From a virus: a stretch of DNA of 20,988 bases. Made by a program: the position numbers and the translations under genes. The stretch covers positions 1 to 20,988 of the IMG/VR virus record IMGVR_UViG_3300031669_000284. One strand, 5' to 3'. The notes beneath the pieces were generated by a model that saw only the letters and a program-made list of their open reading frames with translations, was not told where the DNA came from and made no database searches. Shown here one piece after another: positions 12,793 to 18,719 of the stretch (the stretch's first letter is position 1; each line of letters begins with the position of its first letter).

Positions 12793-13445
12793 AAGACAAG
12801 CTGAGGGAGTTGGCGGAGTGGATGCGCAGCATCAACGGCCATTGCGCTTATGCGCTAACCGAAATCATCGACGCCGAGGGTGATGGCGGGACGGTGGAAA
12901 ACAGTCATGCACGCATGATTCATGCCTTCCCAAAATTATCGGAATTTTTCGTTAAGCACGCGCTTGGATCAAAGCTTCCTGTTAGCTGCTTTGCGTGCGG
13001 CCATGTAGGCGATCGGTCTATCACTCATGCGGAGCTTGCTGATATCTACATCTGCAAAGTTTGTGCCGATAAACTTGGTGACCACTCCGCGCGATCTGGC
13101 GTGGTGAGTGATGATGCCATGCGTATAGTGACCAAGATGCTGGAGGATTTGGCGAAACTGGACGAAGCGGCTTGCGTCCCCGTTAACCGTCCGAACCTAT
13201 ATGCACCAGGATGGAACGATTGCCGCGCGGTAGTACTCACCATCCTCGACGCCGAGGAGGGTGGATATTGGCCTGATGGGTCAGATGCACCAATTCGTGA
13301 CTACACGCCAGCGCAGCCCACCGAGCTGGAGGATGCGGTGCGTGAGGTGATTTCGCTGCTTCGCTCAACTTCAATCGGAGAGGCTAACCAGCGCATAGTT
13401 GCCGACAAACTCACCGCCGCCCTACAGCCGAAGGTGCAGCCATGA
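12789..13445 (+). CDS. Hypothetical Zn-ribbon-containing protein, 218 aa
   Basis: 218 residues from the ATGA-coupled ATG. The N-terminus (LRELAEWMRSINGHCAYALT) resembles accessory proteins of lambdoid prophages. A likely zinc site is CFACGHVG with a later CKVCADKLG. The rest has repeated helix pairs (AVVLTILDAEEGGYWPDG, LEDAVREVISLLRS). The region around IIDAEGDGG and ILDAEEGG looks internally related, suggesting a duplicated segment. It is GC-rich compared with the core genes and looks like a transferred block with the 12475 gene. Function unknown. Confidence 0.7.
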   Translation: MKDKLRELAEWMRSINGHCAYALTEIIDAEGDGGTVENSHARMIHAFPKLSEFFVKHALGSKLPVSCFACGHVGDRSITHAELADIYICKVCADKLGDHSARSGVVSDDAMRIVTKMLEDLAKLDEAACVPVNRPNLYAPGWNDCRAVVLTILDAEEGGYWPDGSDAPIRDYTPAQPTELEDAVREVISLLRSTSIGEANQRIVADKLTAALQPKVQP

Positions 13446-13469
13446 CCGACGCACACCGGAGAGGCCAGA

Positions 13470-13498
13470 GTGACAACCTCTCAAGAAAGTGATACAAT
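13470..13498 (+). promoter_or_regulatory. Promoter GTGACA-N17-TACAAT close to the start codon
   Basis: GTGACA at 13470-13475 and TACAAT at 13493-13498 with a 17-base spacer. The expected transcript start (about 13505) falls on the ATG of the next gene, so that gene could be read from a leaderless mRNA. Confidence 0.5.
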
Positions 13499-13504
13499 AG
13501 ACAA

Positions 13505-13837
13505 ATGAAAGAGCCTCCCAATCATCGTGGTCGTGGAAGATTCCACCCTCTCGACATAGTGCAATGGTGCGCCGGTCGTGGAAAAAAGACGCACATGGGT
13601 ACAATCGTACAAGTTGTCCCTTATGGGACTTATCCGAGGTGCTGCCACAATGAGAGGGAAATACTAAAGACGCGGCACATAAAAAAGGAAGACGTTGAGT
13701 GGATGAACCTCCTCAAGTGTGGTTTCATGCGTGATTACGAATCCTATGTAGTAGAGGATGAAGGTGGTAAAAGATGGTGGCCTCGTGTGGGCAACCTAAC
13801 ATTAATCAGCAGCAACAATGAAGGTGAAAAGAAATGA
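13505..13837 (+). CDS. Hypothetical protein, 110 aa
   Basis: 110 residues with a basic N-terminus (PPNHRGRGRFHPLDIVQW), a beta-rich middle (HMGTIVQVVPYGTYPRCC) and VVEDEGGKRWWPRVGNLTLI at the end. The closing part resembles a small SH3-like barrel, in which a protein or nucleic acid contact is common; the resemblance is weak. There is no ribosome site, only a promoter just upstream. ATGA overlap with the next gene. Confidence 0.65.
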   Translation: MKEPPNHRGRGRFHPLDIVQWCAGRGKKTHMGTIVQVVPYGTYPRCCHNEREILKTRHIKKEDVEWMNLLKCGFMRDYESYVVEDEGGKRWWPRVGNLTLISSNNEGEKK

Positions 13838-14043
13838 GCGTAATGAGTCATATCGACCAGATTTTTGAAGACCTGAAGGCGGAACTTGTATCCCTTGTGG
13901 GTGACCTGTCAGGTGTCCATAACGCCGTAGACAATGCGAAGGTTGCCATTGTTCCACACATTGTGGAACCCGTCGTGAAGGAGGAAACAAATGACCTCGG
14001 GAACGAAAACAACAACAGTTCGGGCGAAACCAACACACCGTGA
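13834..14043 (+). CDS. Hypothetical protein, 69 aa, amphipathic
   Basis: 69 residues. Residues about 5-50 read as amphipathic helices (IDQIFEDLKAELVSLVGDL, VHNAVDNAKVAIVPHIV); the tail is Asn/Glu/Thr-rich and probably unfolded. That tail region is also read in another frame by the next gene. Function unknown. Confidence 0.6.
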   Translation: MSVMSHIDQIFEDLKAELVSLVGDLSGVHNAVDNAKVAIVPHIVEPVVKEETNDLGNENNNSSGETNTP

Positions 14044-14173
14044 TATATGCCGAGCTACTGCCTCCATCGGTGCGCATCTTCGGTGCGGCAACTGGGATAA
14101 GGCAAATGAATGGTCCCACGTCCTCATGCAATATATGAAGGACATGGGATTGTTGAAACCGATGAAGGAATGA
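13991..14173 (+). CDS. Hypothetical protein, 60 aa, overlapping its neighbour
   Basis: 60 residues (MTSGTKTTTVRAKPTHRD, ATASIGAHLRCGNWDKANEW, ending MKDMGLLKPMKE). The start is set by a strong AAGGAGG seven bases upstream, so the 53-base overlap with the end of the 13834 gene is probably real. It has a helical C-terminus. It is the last gene before a terminator-like hairpin. Confidence 0.65.
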   Translation: MTSGTKTTTVRAKPTHRDICRATASIGAHLRCGNWDKANEWSHVLMQYMKDMGLLKPMKE

Positions 14174-14175
14174 AC

Positions 14176-14203
14176 AAAGAGGTGCAGAACATCGCACCTC
14201 TTT
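14176..14203 (+). terminator. Terminator-like hairpin
   Basis: AAAGAGGTGC (14176-14185) pairs perfectly with GCACCTCTTT (14194-14203) over an 8-base loop, ending in TTT, directly after the small-gene cluster. The short T-run makes it a moderate intrinsic terminator. Confidence 0.65.
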
Positions 14204-14216
14204 CATATCAAACCTC

Positions 14217-14231
14217 GTAACAATTTGTTAC
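14217..14231. promoter_or_regulatory. 15-bp palindrome copy 4, GTAACAATTTGTTAC
   Basis: Perfect copy, 13 bases after the terminator-like hairpin and before the small membrane peptide and the 14335 promoter. Confidence 0.75.
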
Positions 14232-14246
14232 AGCACCGAGCATAAC

Positions 14247-14324
14247 ATGACCTACTGGCAGTTTTGGTTAATGATACTGATAGTGATTCTCATTCGTGTG
14301 ATATGGTCCACACTGCGACGATGA
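14247..14324 (+). CDS. Possible membrane microprotein, 25 aa
   Basis: 25 residues (MTYWQFWLMILIVILIRVIW then STLRR): almost entirely one hydrophobic helix with a basic end. Ribosome site is weak (CCGAG). Such peptides can be real phage membrane proteins, but chance cannot be excluded at this length. Confidence 0.38.
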   Translation: MTYWQFWLMILIVILIRVIWSTLRR

Positions 14325-14334
14325 CAGAAAAGAG

Positions 14335-14363
14335 TTGACAGCGACGACGTTATGAAATAGTAT
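14335..14363 (+). promoter_or_regulatory. Promoter TTGACA-N17-TAGTAT
   Basis: Consensus -35 at 14335-14340 and TAGTAT at 14358-14363. It would start an mRNA near 14370, with a leader of about 130 bases before the 14500 gene. It shares GTTGACAGCGRCG with the promoter at 9831. Confidence 0.6.
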
Positions 14364-14425
14364 AGATACACGATTAAACGATTGACTGGAAACATTCCCC
14401 AACGAGAAAAAGAGACAAAGAACCC

Positions 14426-14476
14426 GCCTCTCCTGTAATTACACAGGTAGGCATAACCCGCCCCCGTACAAAGGGG
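14426..14476 (+). other. Leader hairpins upstream of the 113-aa protein
   Basis: Two hairpins follow the promoter: GCCT-CT-CCTGT (14426-14436) pairs with ACAGG-T-AGGC (14443-14452), and CCCC (14462-14465) pairs with GGGG (14473-14476). They may stabilise the mRNA or control translation. The ribosome site AGAGG follows at 14487-14491. Confidence 0.5.
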
Positions 14477-14499
14477 ACAAAACAGTAGAGGAAAATGTA

Positions 14500-14841
14500 A
14501 TGGATATTAAGGCAAAGAGTAAGGAACTTGCGGAACCGATCATCGTCTCCTTCGATGTTCCTGAAAACCTGAAGGACCTCGTTGCGAAGTATGGCAATGA
14601 GACGGTACATGAGTTGGCGGTTGCGGAAATCTGCCGGGCCATCCGCAACCTCGCCCTTGTGAACAAGGCGAAGCCCCTTGCAGAAATCCAGGGTTTCGTT
14701 GATGGTTGGCAGCCGGGTGTCCGTCGTGCTCGTACCACGAAGACTCCTCTGGAGCGTGCATCGGCTGCGTTGAGTGGTATGAGTGCAGAGGACCTGGCAG
14801 CGTTGCTGGAAAAGGTCAAGGCTGCGAAGAAGTCTGCATAA
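14500..14841 (+). CDS. 113-aa protein, paralogue of the 8084 gene
   Basis: 113 residues. A beta-like IIVSFDVPENL is followed by a helix TVHELAVAEICRAIRNL, then VDGWQPGVRRARTTKTP, and a C-terminal helix SAEDLAALLEKVKAAKK. The arrangement repeats that of the 8084 protein. The start is set by AGAGG eight bases upstream. It stands alone between a strong promoter with structured leader and a structured downstream region, which suggests high expression. Lys-rich composition suggests nucleic acid binding. No family named. Confidence 0.82.
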   Translation: MDIKAKSKELAEPIIVSFDVPENLKDLVAKYGNETVHELAVAEICRAIRNLALVNKAKPLAEIQGFVDGWQPGVRRARTTKTPLERASAALSGMSAEDLAALLEKVKAAKKSA

Positions 14842-15164
14842 AAGTAAGGACTCGGTAGCGGTGAGTAAAGCTACCAAATCCTAATAAGGTTGTTTCCTTA
14901 CTTATTAGTGATCTATCTAAGGAAACTACGCCTTATTTGCCGGAGGGATAAGGAAGAGATAAACAATATACCATGGGTATATTGTTAGCTCCGGCCTAAT
15001 TAAATAAATCACCGAAGCGTACCCCCTGCGTTAGGTGACGAAGGCGCTGGCATACCGCCGCTCGATTGCTCCCCTCAATTGAGTATGTATGCCGCTTTCT
15101 ATTCTCCTTTCCTGTGAGGGATAATAGAAAGATCCCCGAACAAAACAACAAGAGAAAAAAGACG
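14842..15164 (+). ncRNA. Structured non-coding region, candidate RNA element
   Basis: About 320 bases with no credible gene but at least eight complementary arm pairs: GGTAGC/GCTACC (14854, 14870); CTAATAAG/CTTATTAG (14881, 14901); GTTTCCTTA/TAAGGAAAC (14892, 14918); CCTTAT/ATAAGG (14931, 14948); GCCGGAG/CTCCGGC (14939, 14989) enclosing AACAATATACC/GGTATATTGTT (14962, 14976); GGCATAC/GTATGCC (15049, 15087) enclosing CTCGATTG/CAATTGAG (15061, 15076); CTTTCTATT/AATAGAAAG (15095, 15123). Several overlap so as to form pseudoknots or rival folds. It could be a leader switch for the 15165 gene, a separate ncRNA, or protein-binding DNA. No known RNA family is recognised. Confidence 0.6.
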
Positions 15165-15467
15165 ATGGGAAAGAAAGTATTTATCCTTGGTGACGGCGGT
15201 TACGATTACAGTGATGCCGAACGGTTCGGCACCCTCGTTCACCTAACCGTACCAACCAATGCAAAGTGGGATATAGCCGCCGTATTCGATGCCCTCAAGG
15301 AGGGGTTAAAAGATGCCGAGCATGATGACTATTTGATTGTATCCCACATGCCCTCCGTAGTAGCCGTAGCGACTGCAATCATGGTTGAGTGGTTCGGCTG
15401 CGTCAACTTTTTGATATATAGGTTCGACAAGTATGAGGAAAAGAACCTCATCCTCGATAACGTGTAA
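15165..15467 (+). CDS. Hypothetical protein, 100 aa, alpha/beta
   Basis: 100 residues from the ATG at 15165. It opens with KKVFILGDGGYDYSDAERFG and continues LVHLTVPTNAKWDIAAVFDAL, DDYLIVSHMPSVVAVATAIM and FGCVNFLIYRFDKYEEKNLI. This alternation of strands and helices with a glycine-rich first loop looks like a small Rossmann-like fold; no catalytic motif is clear. Similar short proteins are found among phage hypotheticals. It follows the structured region and precedes the tRNA by nine bases. Ribosome site is weak (AAGAGAAAAAA), which fits regulation by the leader. Confidence 0.72.
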   Translation: MGKKVFILGDGGYDYSDAERFGTLVHLTVPTNAKWDIAAVFDALKEGLKDAEHDDYLIVSHMPSVVAVATAIMVEWFGCVNFLIYRFDKYEEKNLILDNV

Positions 15468-15476
15468 CAAAAGAAT

Positions 15477-15552
15477 GCGTCCTTAGCTCAGCCGGTAGAG
15501 CATCTGTTTTCCAAACAGAGGGACATTGGTTCAAATCCAATAGGACGCTCCA
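15477..15552 (+). tRNA. tRNA-Gly(UCC)
   Basis: A full 76-base cloverleaf. Acceptor GCGTCCT/AGGACGC, D-arm GCTC/GAGC with AGCCGGTA loop, anticodon stem TCTGT/ACAGA with loop TTTCCAA (anticodon TCC, reads GGA), variable loop GGGAC, T-arm ATTGG/CCAAT with TTCAAAT, discriminator T and encoded CCA. U73 agrees with bacterial tRNA-Gly. It stands in the rightward operon between two protein genes. Confidence 0.95.
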
Positions 15553-15561
15553 TACTATTAA

Positions 15562-15570
15562 CGATCGGAG
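15562..15570 (+). promoter_or_regulatory. Extended ribosome site variant CGATCGGAG
   Basis: Eight bases before the ATG at 15579, directly after the tRNA 3' end. One base differs from CGATTGGAG. Confidence 0.65.
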
Positions 15571-15578
15571 TCACCTCA

Positions 15579-15779
15579 ATGAGTAAAGATCCCTACCGTG
15601 CATACCGCTATGCAGTAACAGCTTTTGGAAATGCCTGCGAAGCCATGACATGGGCACCTGCCTATGGAATATATCACGAGGAATATATCAACCGTAAAAA
15701 GAAGTTTGAATTTGCACGGGTTAAACTGAATCGCACGGTTGAAAAATTAATTGACAAAGCTAGAAAGGGAGAAATTTAA
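15579..15779 (+). CDS. Hypothetical protein, 66 aa
   Basis: 66 residues (MSKDPYRAYRYAVTAFGNAC, HEEYINRKKKFEFARVKLN, ending KLIDKARKGEI). Helical and basic, with a likely coiled-coil-like C-terminal half. Start set by CGATCGGAG. The next gene begins at the base after its stop. No family recognised. Confidence 0.7.
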   Translation: MSKDPYRAYRYAVTAFGNACEAMTWAPAYGIYHEEYINRKKKFEFARVKLNRTVEKLIDKARKGEI

Positions 15780-16007
15780 GTGTCCTTGCTAAAGAAATCC
15801 AAACCCGCGCAAGTAGAGAAATGTAAAAGTCCTGGGATAGTAAGTAAAATTACTGTCAAAAAGTCTTGGGAGATTAATAATTTACGCATATTGGCAGAAG
15901 GAGATTGTGTAACCATTACTAGTAAGGATAATTATCTAGCCGGCTGCACCTTCGACCGTAACATCTGCCCACAACTCGCTGAAATTCTATTGCAGGCCTC
16001 CGTATGA
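15780..16007 (+). CDS. Hypothetical protein, 75 aa, GTG start
   Basis: 75 residues beginning at a GTG immediately after the preceding stop, with AAGGGAG eight bases upstream. It reads SLLKKSKPAQVEKCK, then a beta-rich body (IVSKITVKKSWEINNLRILA, GDCVTITSKDNYLAGCTF) and a short final helix. A small beta-barrel is possible. No family recognised. ATGA overlap with the nuclease gene. Confidence 0.68.
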   Translation: MSLLKKSKPAQVEKCKSPGIVSKITVKKSWEINNLRILAEGDCVTITSKDNYLAGCTFDRNICPQLAEILLQASV

Positions 16008-16972
16008 GTTTCACAAAGCAATCCCGCTACCTTGACAACACAATGATTTCCACCTACAAGGAGTGCCCCCGTAAATACTTAATGCGGCACGTGTTGGGGT
16101 GGACAACCGACAGTGGTGGTCAGAAGGCACCCGCACTCGTCTTCGGCAGTAGTTGGCACGCCGGCATGGATGAGATGTGGGGTGCTGGTAAAGAGTTGAG
16201 CATCGGTGACCGTGTTGACTTGGCGATGGAAGGTTTCCGCAAACAGTGGGAGGAAGATAATTACACCTTCGAGTTATCCATGGAACAACAGGACGACCTC
16301 GGTGCTCGTACCCCTGGCACGGCGCATGAAATGTTCTACTCCTACTCAACGCAACGGGATAGGATGATTCGGGAATGCACCGTCCTCGGTATTGAACAAC
16401 CAATGGCCATGCCCTTCCCAGGTCTTGATGACACCTGGTACGTCGGTAAGCTAGACAAGGTTGTTGATTACAACGGCATCCACGTCCTCGAACATAAGAC
16501 AACCACGTTGTATCGCATCAAAGGTAACTTTGACAATGACTACCTAGAGAGTTGGAATTCTGCCTCACAGGTGAAGGGTTACCAGATGATGGGTAGTATT
16601 CACTACCCGAAATTGCAAGACGTGTGGGTAGATTGTTCCCTCGTCCATAAGAAGGTACATGATGCCTTCAAATTCGTCCCCGTCGCACATGAATGGTCCT
16701 TGCTGCAAGAATGGATCACCGATACGAAAAGGTGGATCGGGGCCATTCAAGACGAGACAACAGAATATGAAAGGTATGGGAATCTGGAGGCAGGTACGTT
16801 CAGAAGGAATGAGGACAACTGCTACGGCAAGTACAGCAAGTGTCCCTTCCTCAATATTTGTAGCACTTGCAGTGACCCCACGAAACTGGGAGAGGTGCCC
16901 GCCGGATATGTTGAGGAGAGGTGGGAACCGTTTGACGTCCTCAAGCTTGATAAATTGATTAAGGGAGTGTGA
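16004..16972 (+). CDS. PD-(D/E)XK nuclease with Fe-S cluster (Cas4/AddB/RecB-like)
   Basis: 322 residues. The core nuclease motifs are H52 in SSWHAGMDE, D151 in VGKLDKVV, E163 and K165 in VLEHKTT, and Q189-Y193 in QVKGY. Four cysteines fit a 4Fe-4S cluster as in Cas4 and AddB: C21 in KECPRKY and, near the C-terminus, C273, C280, C286 (with C289 spare). Such proteins are exonucleases that process DNA ends. Next to a Sak4-like ATPase and an ssDNA-binding protein it probably serves phage recombination and concatemer formation. It could also be involved in DNA repair or act against host DNA. Confidence 0.9.
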   Translation: MSFTKQSRYLDNTMISTYKECPRKYLMRHVLGWTTDSGGQKAPALVFGSSWHAGMDEMWGAGKELSIGDRVDLAMEGFRKQWEEDNYTFELSMEQQDDLGARTPGTAHEMFYSYSTQRDRMIRECTVLGIEQPMAMPFPGLDDTWYVGKLDKVVDYNGIHVLEHKTTTLYRIKGNFDNDYLESWNSASQVKGYQMMGSIHYPKLQDVWVDCSLVHKKVHDAFKFVPVAHEWSLLQEWITDTKRWIGAIQDETTEYERYGNLEAGTFRRNEDNCYGKYSKCPFLNICSTCSDPTKLGEVPAGYVEERWEPFDVLKLDKLIKGV

Positions 16973-16973
16973 C

Positions 16974-17183
16974 GTGTCCATTGATTCAAAGTATAGTATA
17001 CGAGGTTACTTCTCTGTTGACAGAGGAGGTGCATACGTAACCTGCCGCATGTACTCCGGCCCACTCGGTTATGGTATGCACAATGGGAACCTAAAATTCC
17101 CCATAACAGAATGGTGGAGGGCTCAGGAAGTGTTGAAAGCAGTAACGTGGTACGAAGATGAACAACCGTTGATTCAAAACTAA
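16974..17183 (+). CDS. Hypothetical protein, 69 aa, GTG start
   Basis: 69 residues from a GTG one base after the nuclease stop, with AAGGGAG upstream. Beta-rich: YSIRGYFSVDRGGAYVTCRM, LGYGMHNGNLKFPI, then helix WWRAQEVLKAV. No family recognised. Confidence 0.66.
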   Translation: MSIDSKYSIRGYFSVDRGGAYVTCRMYSGPLGYGMHNGNLKFPITEWWRAQEVLKAVTWYEDEQPLIQN

Positions 17184-17190
17184 CTATTGA

Positions 17191-17199
17191 TGATTGGAG
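17191..17199 (+). promoter_or_regulatory. Extended ribosome site variant TGATTGGAG
   Basis: Eight bases before the ATG at 17208. It shows that a preceding in-frame ATG at 17187, four bases upstream of the element, is not the start. Confidence 0.62.
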
Positions 17200-17207
17200 T
17201 AAGGCAA

Positions 17208-17525
17208 ATGAAACTTGATAAATTGGCAGTAACTTGGAATGATTACACCTTCGCTAATGAAGGTATCCTCCCCAAGTCATACGGCGGTAAGGTTGTCTTC
17301 CGTGATGACGACGGTAACACAACGCAAGTAACCCTATCGGCAGGTGCGATTGACCAGATCATGCAGGTTGTTGCTATTGAGGTTGCAAACAATGCACGCC
17401 GTATGCTTGGGTCTATGACCCTTGAGGCAATCCGCGACAGTGCACGTCCTCTTGCCATTACACAGGAACCTGTACCAACTGATGAGTTGCTGGAAGAGGC
17501 AGACTTCAACGATAGGCCTTTCTAA
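17208..17525 (+). CDS. Hypothetical protein, 105 aa
   Basis: 105 residues. N-terminal half is strand-rich (LAVTWNDYTFANEG, GGKVVFRDDDGNTTQVTLS); a helix follows (AIDQIMQVVAIEVANNARRM); the tail is acidic (PTDELLEEADFNDRPF), resembling the acidic tips that recruit partners in ssDNA-binding proteins, though no OB fold is apparent. The stop overlaps the next start as TAATG. Part of the replication block by position. Confidence 0.72.
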   Translation: MKLDKLAVTWNDYTFANEGILPKSYGGKVVFRDDDGNTTQVTLSAGAIDQIMQVVAIEVANNARRMLGSMTLEAIRDSARPLAITQEPVPTDELLEEADFNDRPF

Positions 17526-17803
17526 TGAAACTAGATCTCACAAATATCCCTAAATACATGCATGAAGAAATCCAAGGATACGTTAACTATGGTTGGCGCC
17601 CTGGAGCTTTCCTACATGCAGTTCTCTGTAATAACCTTATAGATGCCGCTACTGAGGCTGATACGAATAATATACAGCACCTCCATGATTATGCCAGACT
17701 TCTTTACAATGAATTACCTCGGGCTAGCTGGGGTAATGCTGATAAGATTGAAAGTTGGGTATATATAGGAGGCCTGGGTAAATATAAAAGGGGTGAAGGA
17801 TAA
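17525..17803 (+). CDS. Conserved phage hypothetical protein, 92 aa
   Basis: 92 residues with YVNYGWRPGAFLHAVLCNNL, DAATEADTNNIQHLHDYARL and LYNELPRASWGNADKIESW. This Y-V-x-x-G-x-x-P-G-x-F-L-x-A-V-L...N-D/N-L...Y-N-E-x-P...W-G pattern is found in many phages, usually beside replication or recombination genes, and has no established function that I know. Stop and start overlap on both sides (TAATG). Confidence 0.78.
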   Translation: MKLDLTNIPKYMHEEIQGYVNYGWRPGAFLHAVLCNNLIDAATEADTNNIQHLHDYARLLYNELPRASWGNADKIESWVYIGGLGKYKRGEG

Positions 17804-18606
17804 TGGCAAATGCCCTTGATAGTACAACCGCAATTACTCATAGATTCCTTATCCTTGGGGATACAGGTAGTGGAAAAACTACACAAGCATTGACACTTCC
17901 CGGTAAAAAGTTCGCCTACTTGTTCGATCCCAATGCCTTACTATCGTTGCGAGGATACGATGTTGAGTATGAGGAGTTCTTTCCTGACAGACTGAACCTT
18001 GGAGTTCAATCTTTAAGTAAAGCAAGGGGTGGAGATAATAAGCAGATACATAAAAATATCGTTTATGATATTTGGAAAGATGATTTTGATTCTAGAAGGG
18101 ATGATGGATTTTTTGATTCCTATGATGTAATTATAATGGATAGTGCCACAACCTTTCTTGATCTTATTATGGATCGTACATTAACTATTAATGGAAGGGC
18201 AGGAAGTTGGCCGCAGCAAGATGATTATGGACCACAAATGACCTCCTTTACAAATGTATGTCGGTCACTTATGTCTTTAGGCAAGACAATCTACATGACC
18301 GGACACATGCAGATGAAGCAGGATGAATTGACCAAAAGAATCTTCCGGCAGCCAATGATGACCGGGCAGTTGCGCAACAAGATTCCCCTCCTCTTTAGTG
18401 ACATTTTCGTAGCCGAGGTGGAGAATGACGGGCAAGGACACATCCACCACAAGTTCCAAACAGTGCCCGATAAGATTACAACTGCAATTCGTACCAGCAT
18501 TAAGGGACTTGATCCTTTCGAGGATGTAACCCTCGACTTTTCTAAACCATTGGAAGGTCAGGGCCTGGGACATATATTACAATTGGAAAAGGAAGGAAAG
18601 TTATAA
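17803..18606 (+). CDS. Sak4-like phage ATPase (RecA-related single-strand annealing helper)
   Basis: 267 residues. Walker A is GDTGSGKTT (19-27), Walker B is VIIMDS (109-114), and a polar sensor segment is MTGHMQ (about 165-170). Size and motif order match the AAA/RecA-like phage NTPases of the Sak4 group, which promote strand annealing together with a phage ssDNA-binding protein; such a protein follows here. The first half is AT-rich with many GAT codons, the second half is more GC-rich, so the gene may be mosaic near 18280. A copy of the 15-bp palindrome lies just after the stop. Confidence 0.85.
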   Translation: MANALDSTTAITHRFLILGDTGSGKTTQALTLPGKKFAYLFDPNALLSLRGYDVEYEEFFPDRLNLGVQSLSKARGGDNKQIHKNIVYDIWKDDFDSRRDDGFFDSYDVIIMDSATTFLDLIMDRTLTINGRAGSWPQQDDYGPQMTSFTNVCRSLMSLGKTIYMTGHMQMKQDELTKRIFRQPMMTGQLRNKIPLLFSDIFVAEVENDGQGHIHHKFQTVPDKITTAIRTSIKGLDPFEDVTLDFSKPLEGQGLGHILQLEKEGKL

Positions 18607-18614
18607 TAAACCCC

Positions 18615-18629
18615 GTAACAATTTGTTAC
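18615..18629. promoter_or_regulatory. 15-bp palindrome copy 5, GTAACAATTTGTTAC
   Basis: Perfect copy extended to 19 bp by flanking CC and GG (18613-18631). It starts nine bases after the ATPase stop and seven bases after a TATAAT sequence (18602-18607). Confidence 0.75.
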
Positions 18630-18633
18630 GGCT

Positions 18634-18683
18634 CCTCTCAAACAGAGAGGCAACAGAGTCTATAGCCTCCTCATCCCGAGGAG
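18634..18683 (+). other. Leader hairpins before the ssDNA-binding protein gene
   Basis: CCTCTC/GAGAGG (18634-18639, 18645-18650) and CTCCTC/GAGGAG (18667-18672, 18678-18683) form two hairpins between the palindrome and the purine-rich leader. They may protect the mRNA or insulate expression. Confidence 0.5.
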
Positions 18684-18719
18684 AGTAGGCAAACCAAGCA
18701 AAGAAAGAGAGAAAATAAA

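Noticed and set aside
13442-13492. 16-aa frame after the 218-aa gene
   Set aside because: Very short, no relatives or ribosome site, and it covers the promoter at 13470.
15751-15779. TTGACA in the 66-aa gene as a promoter
   Set aside because: No acceptable -10 box at 16-18 bases; the sequence is explained as coding.
16011-16502. Leftward 163-aa frame within the nuclease gene
   Set aside because: Arg/Cys/Pro-rich antisense shadow of a gene with complete catalytic motifs.
18602-18622. TATAAT before the 18615 palindrome as a promoter
   Set aside because: It comprises the last codon and stop codons of the ATPase gene and no -35 box lies at the right distance.
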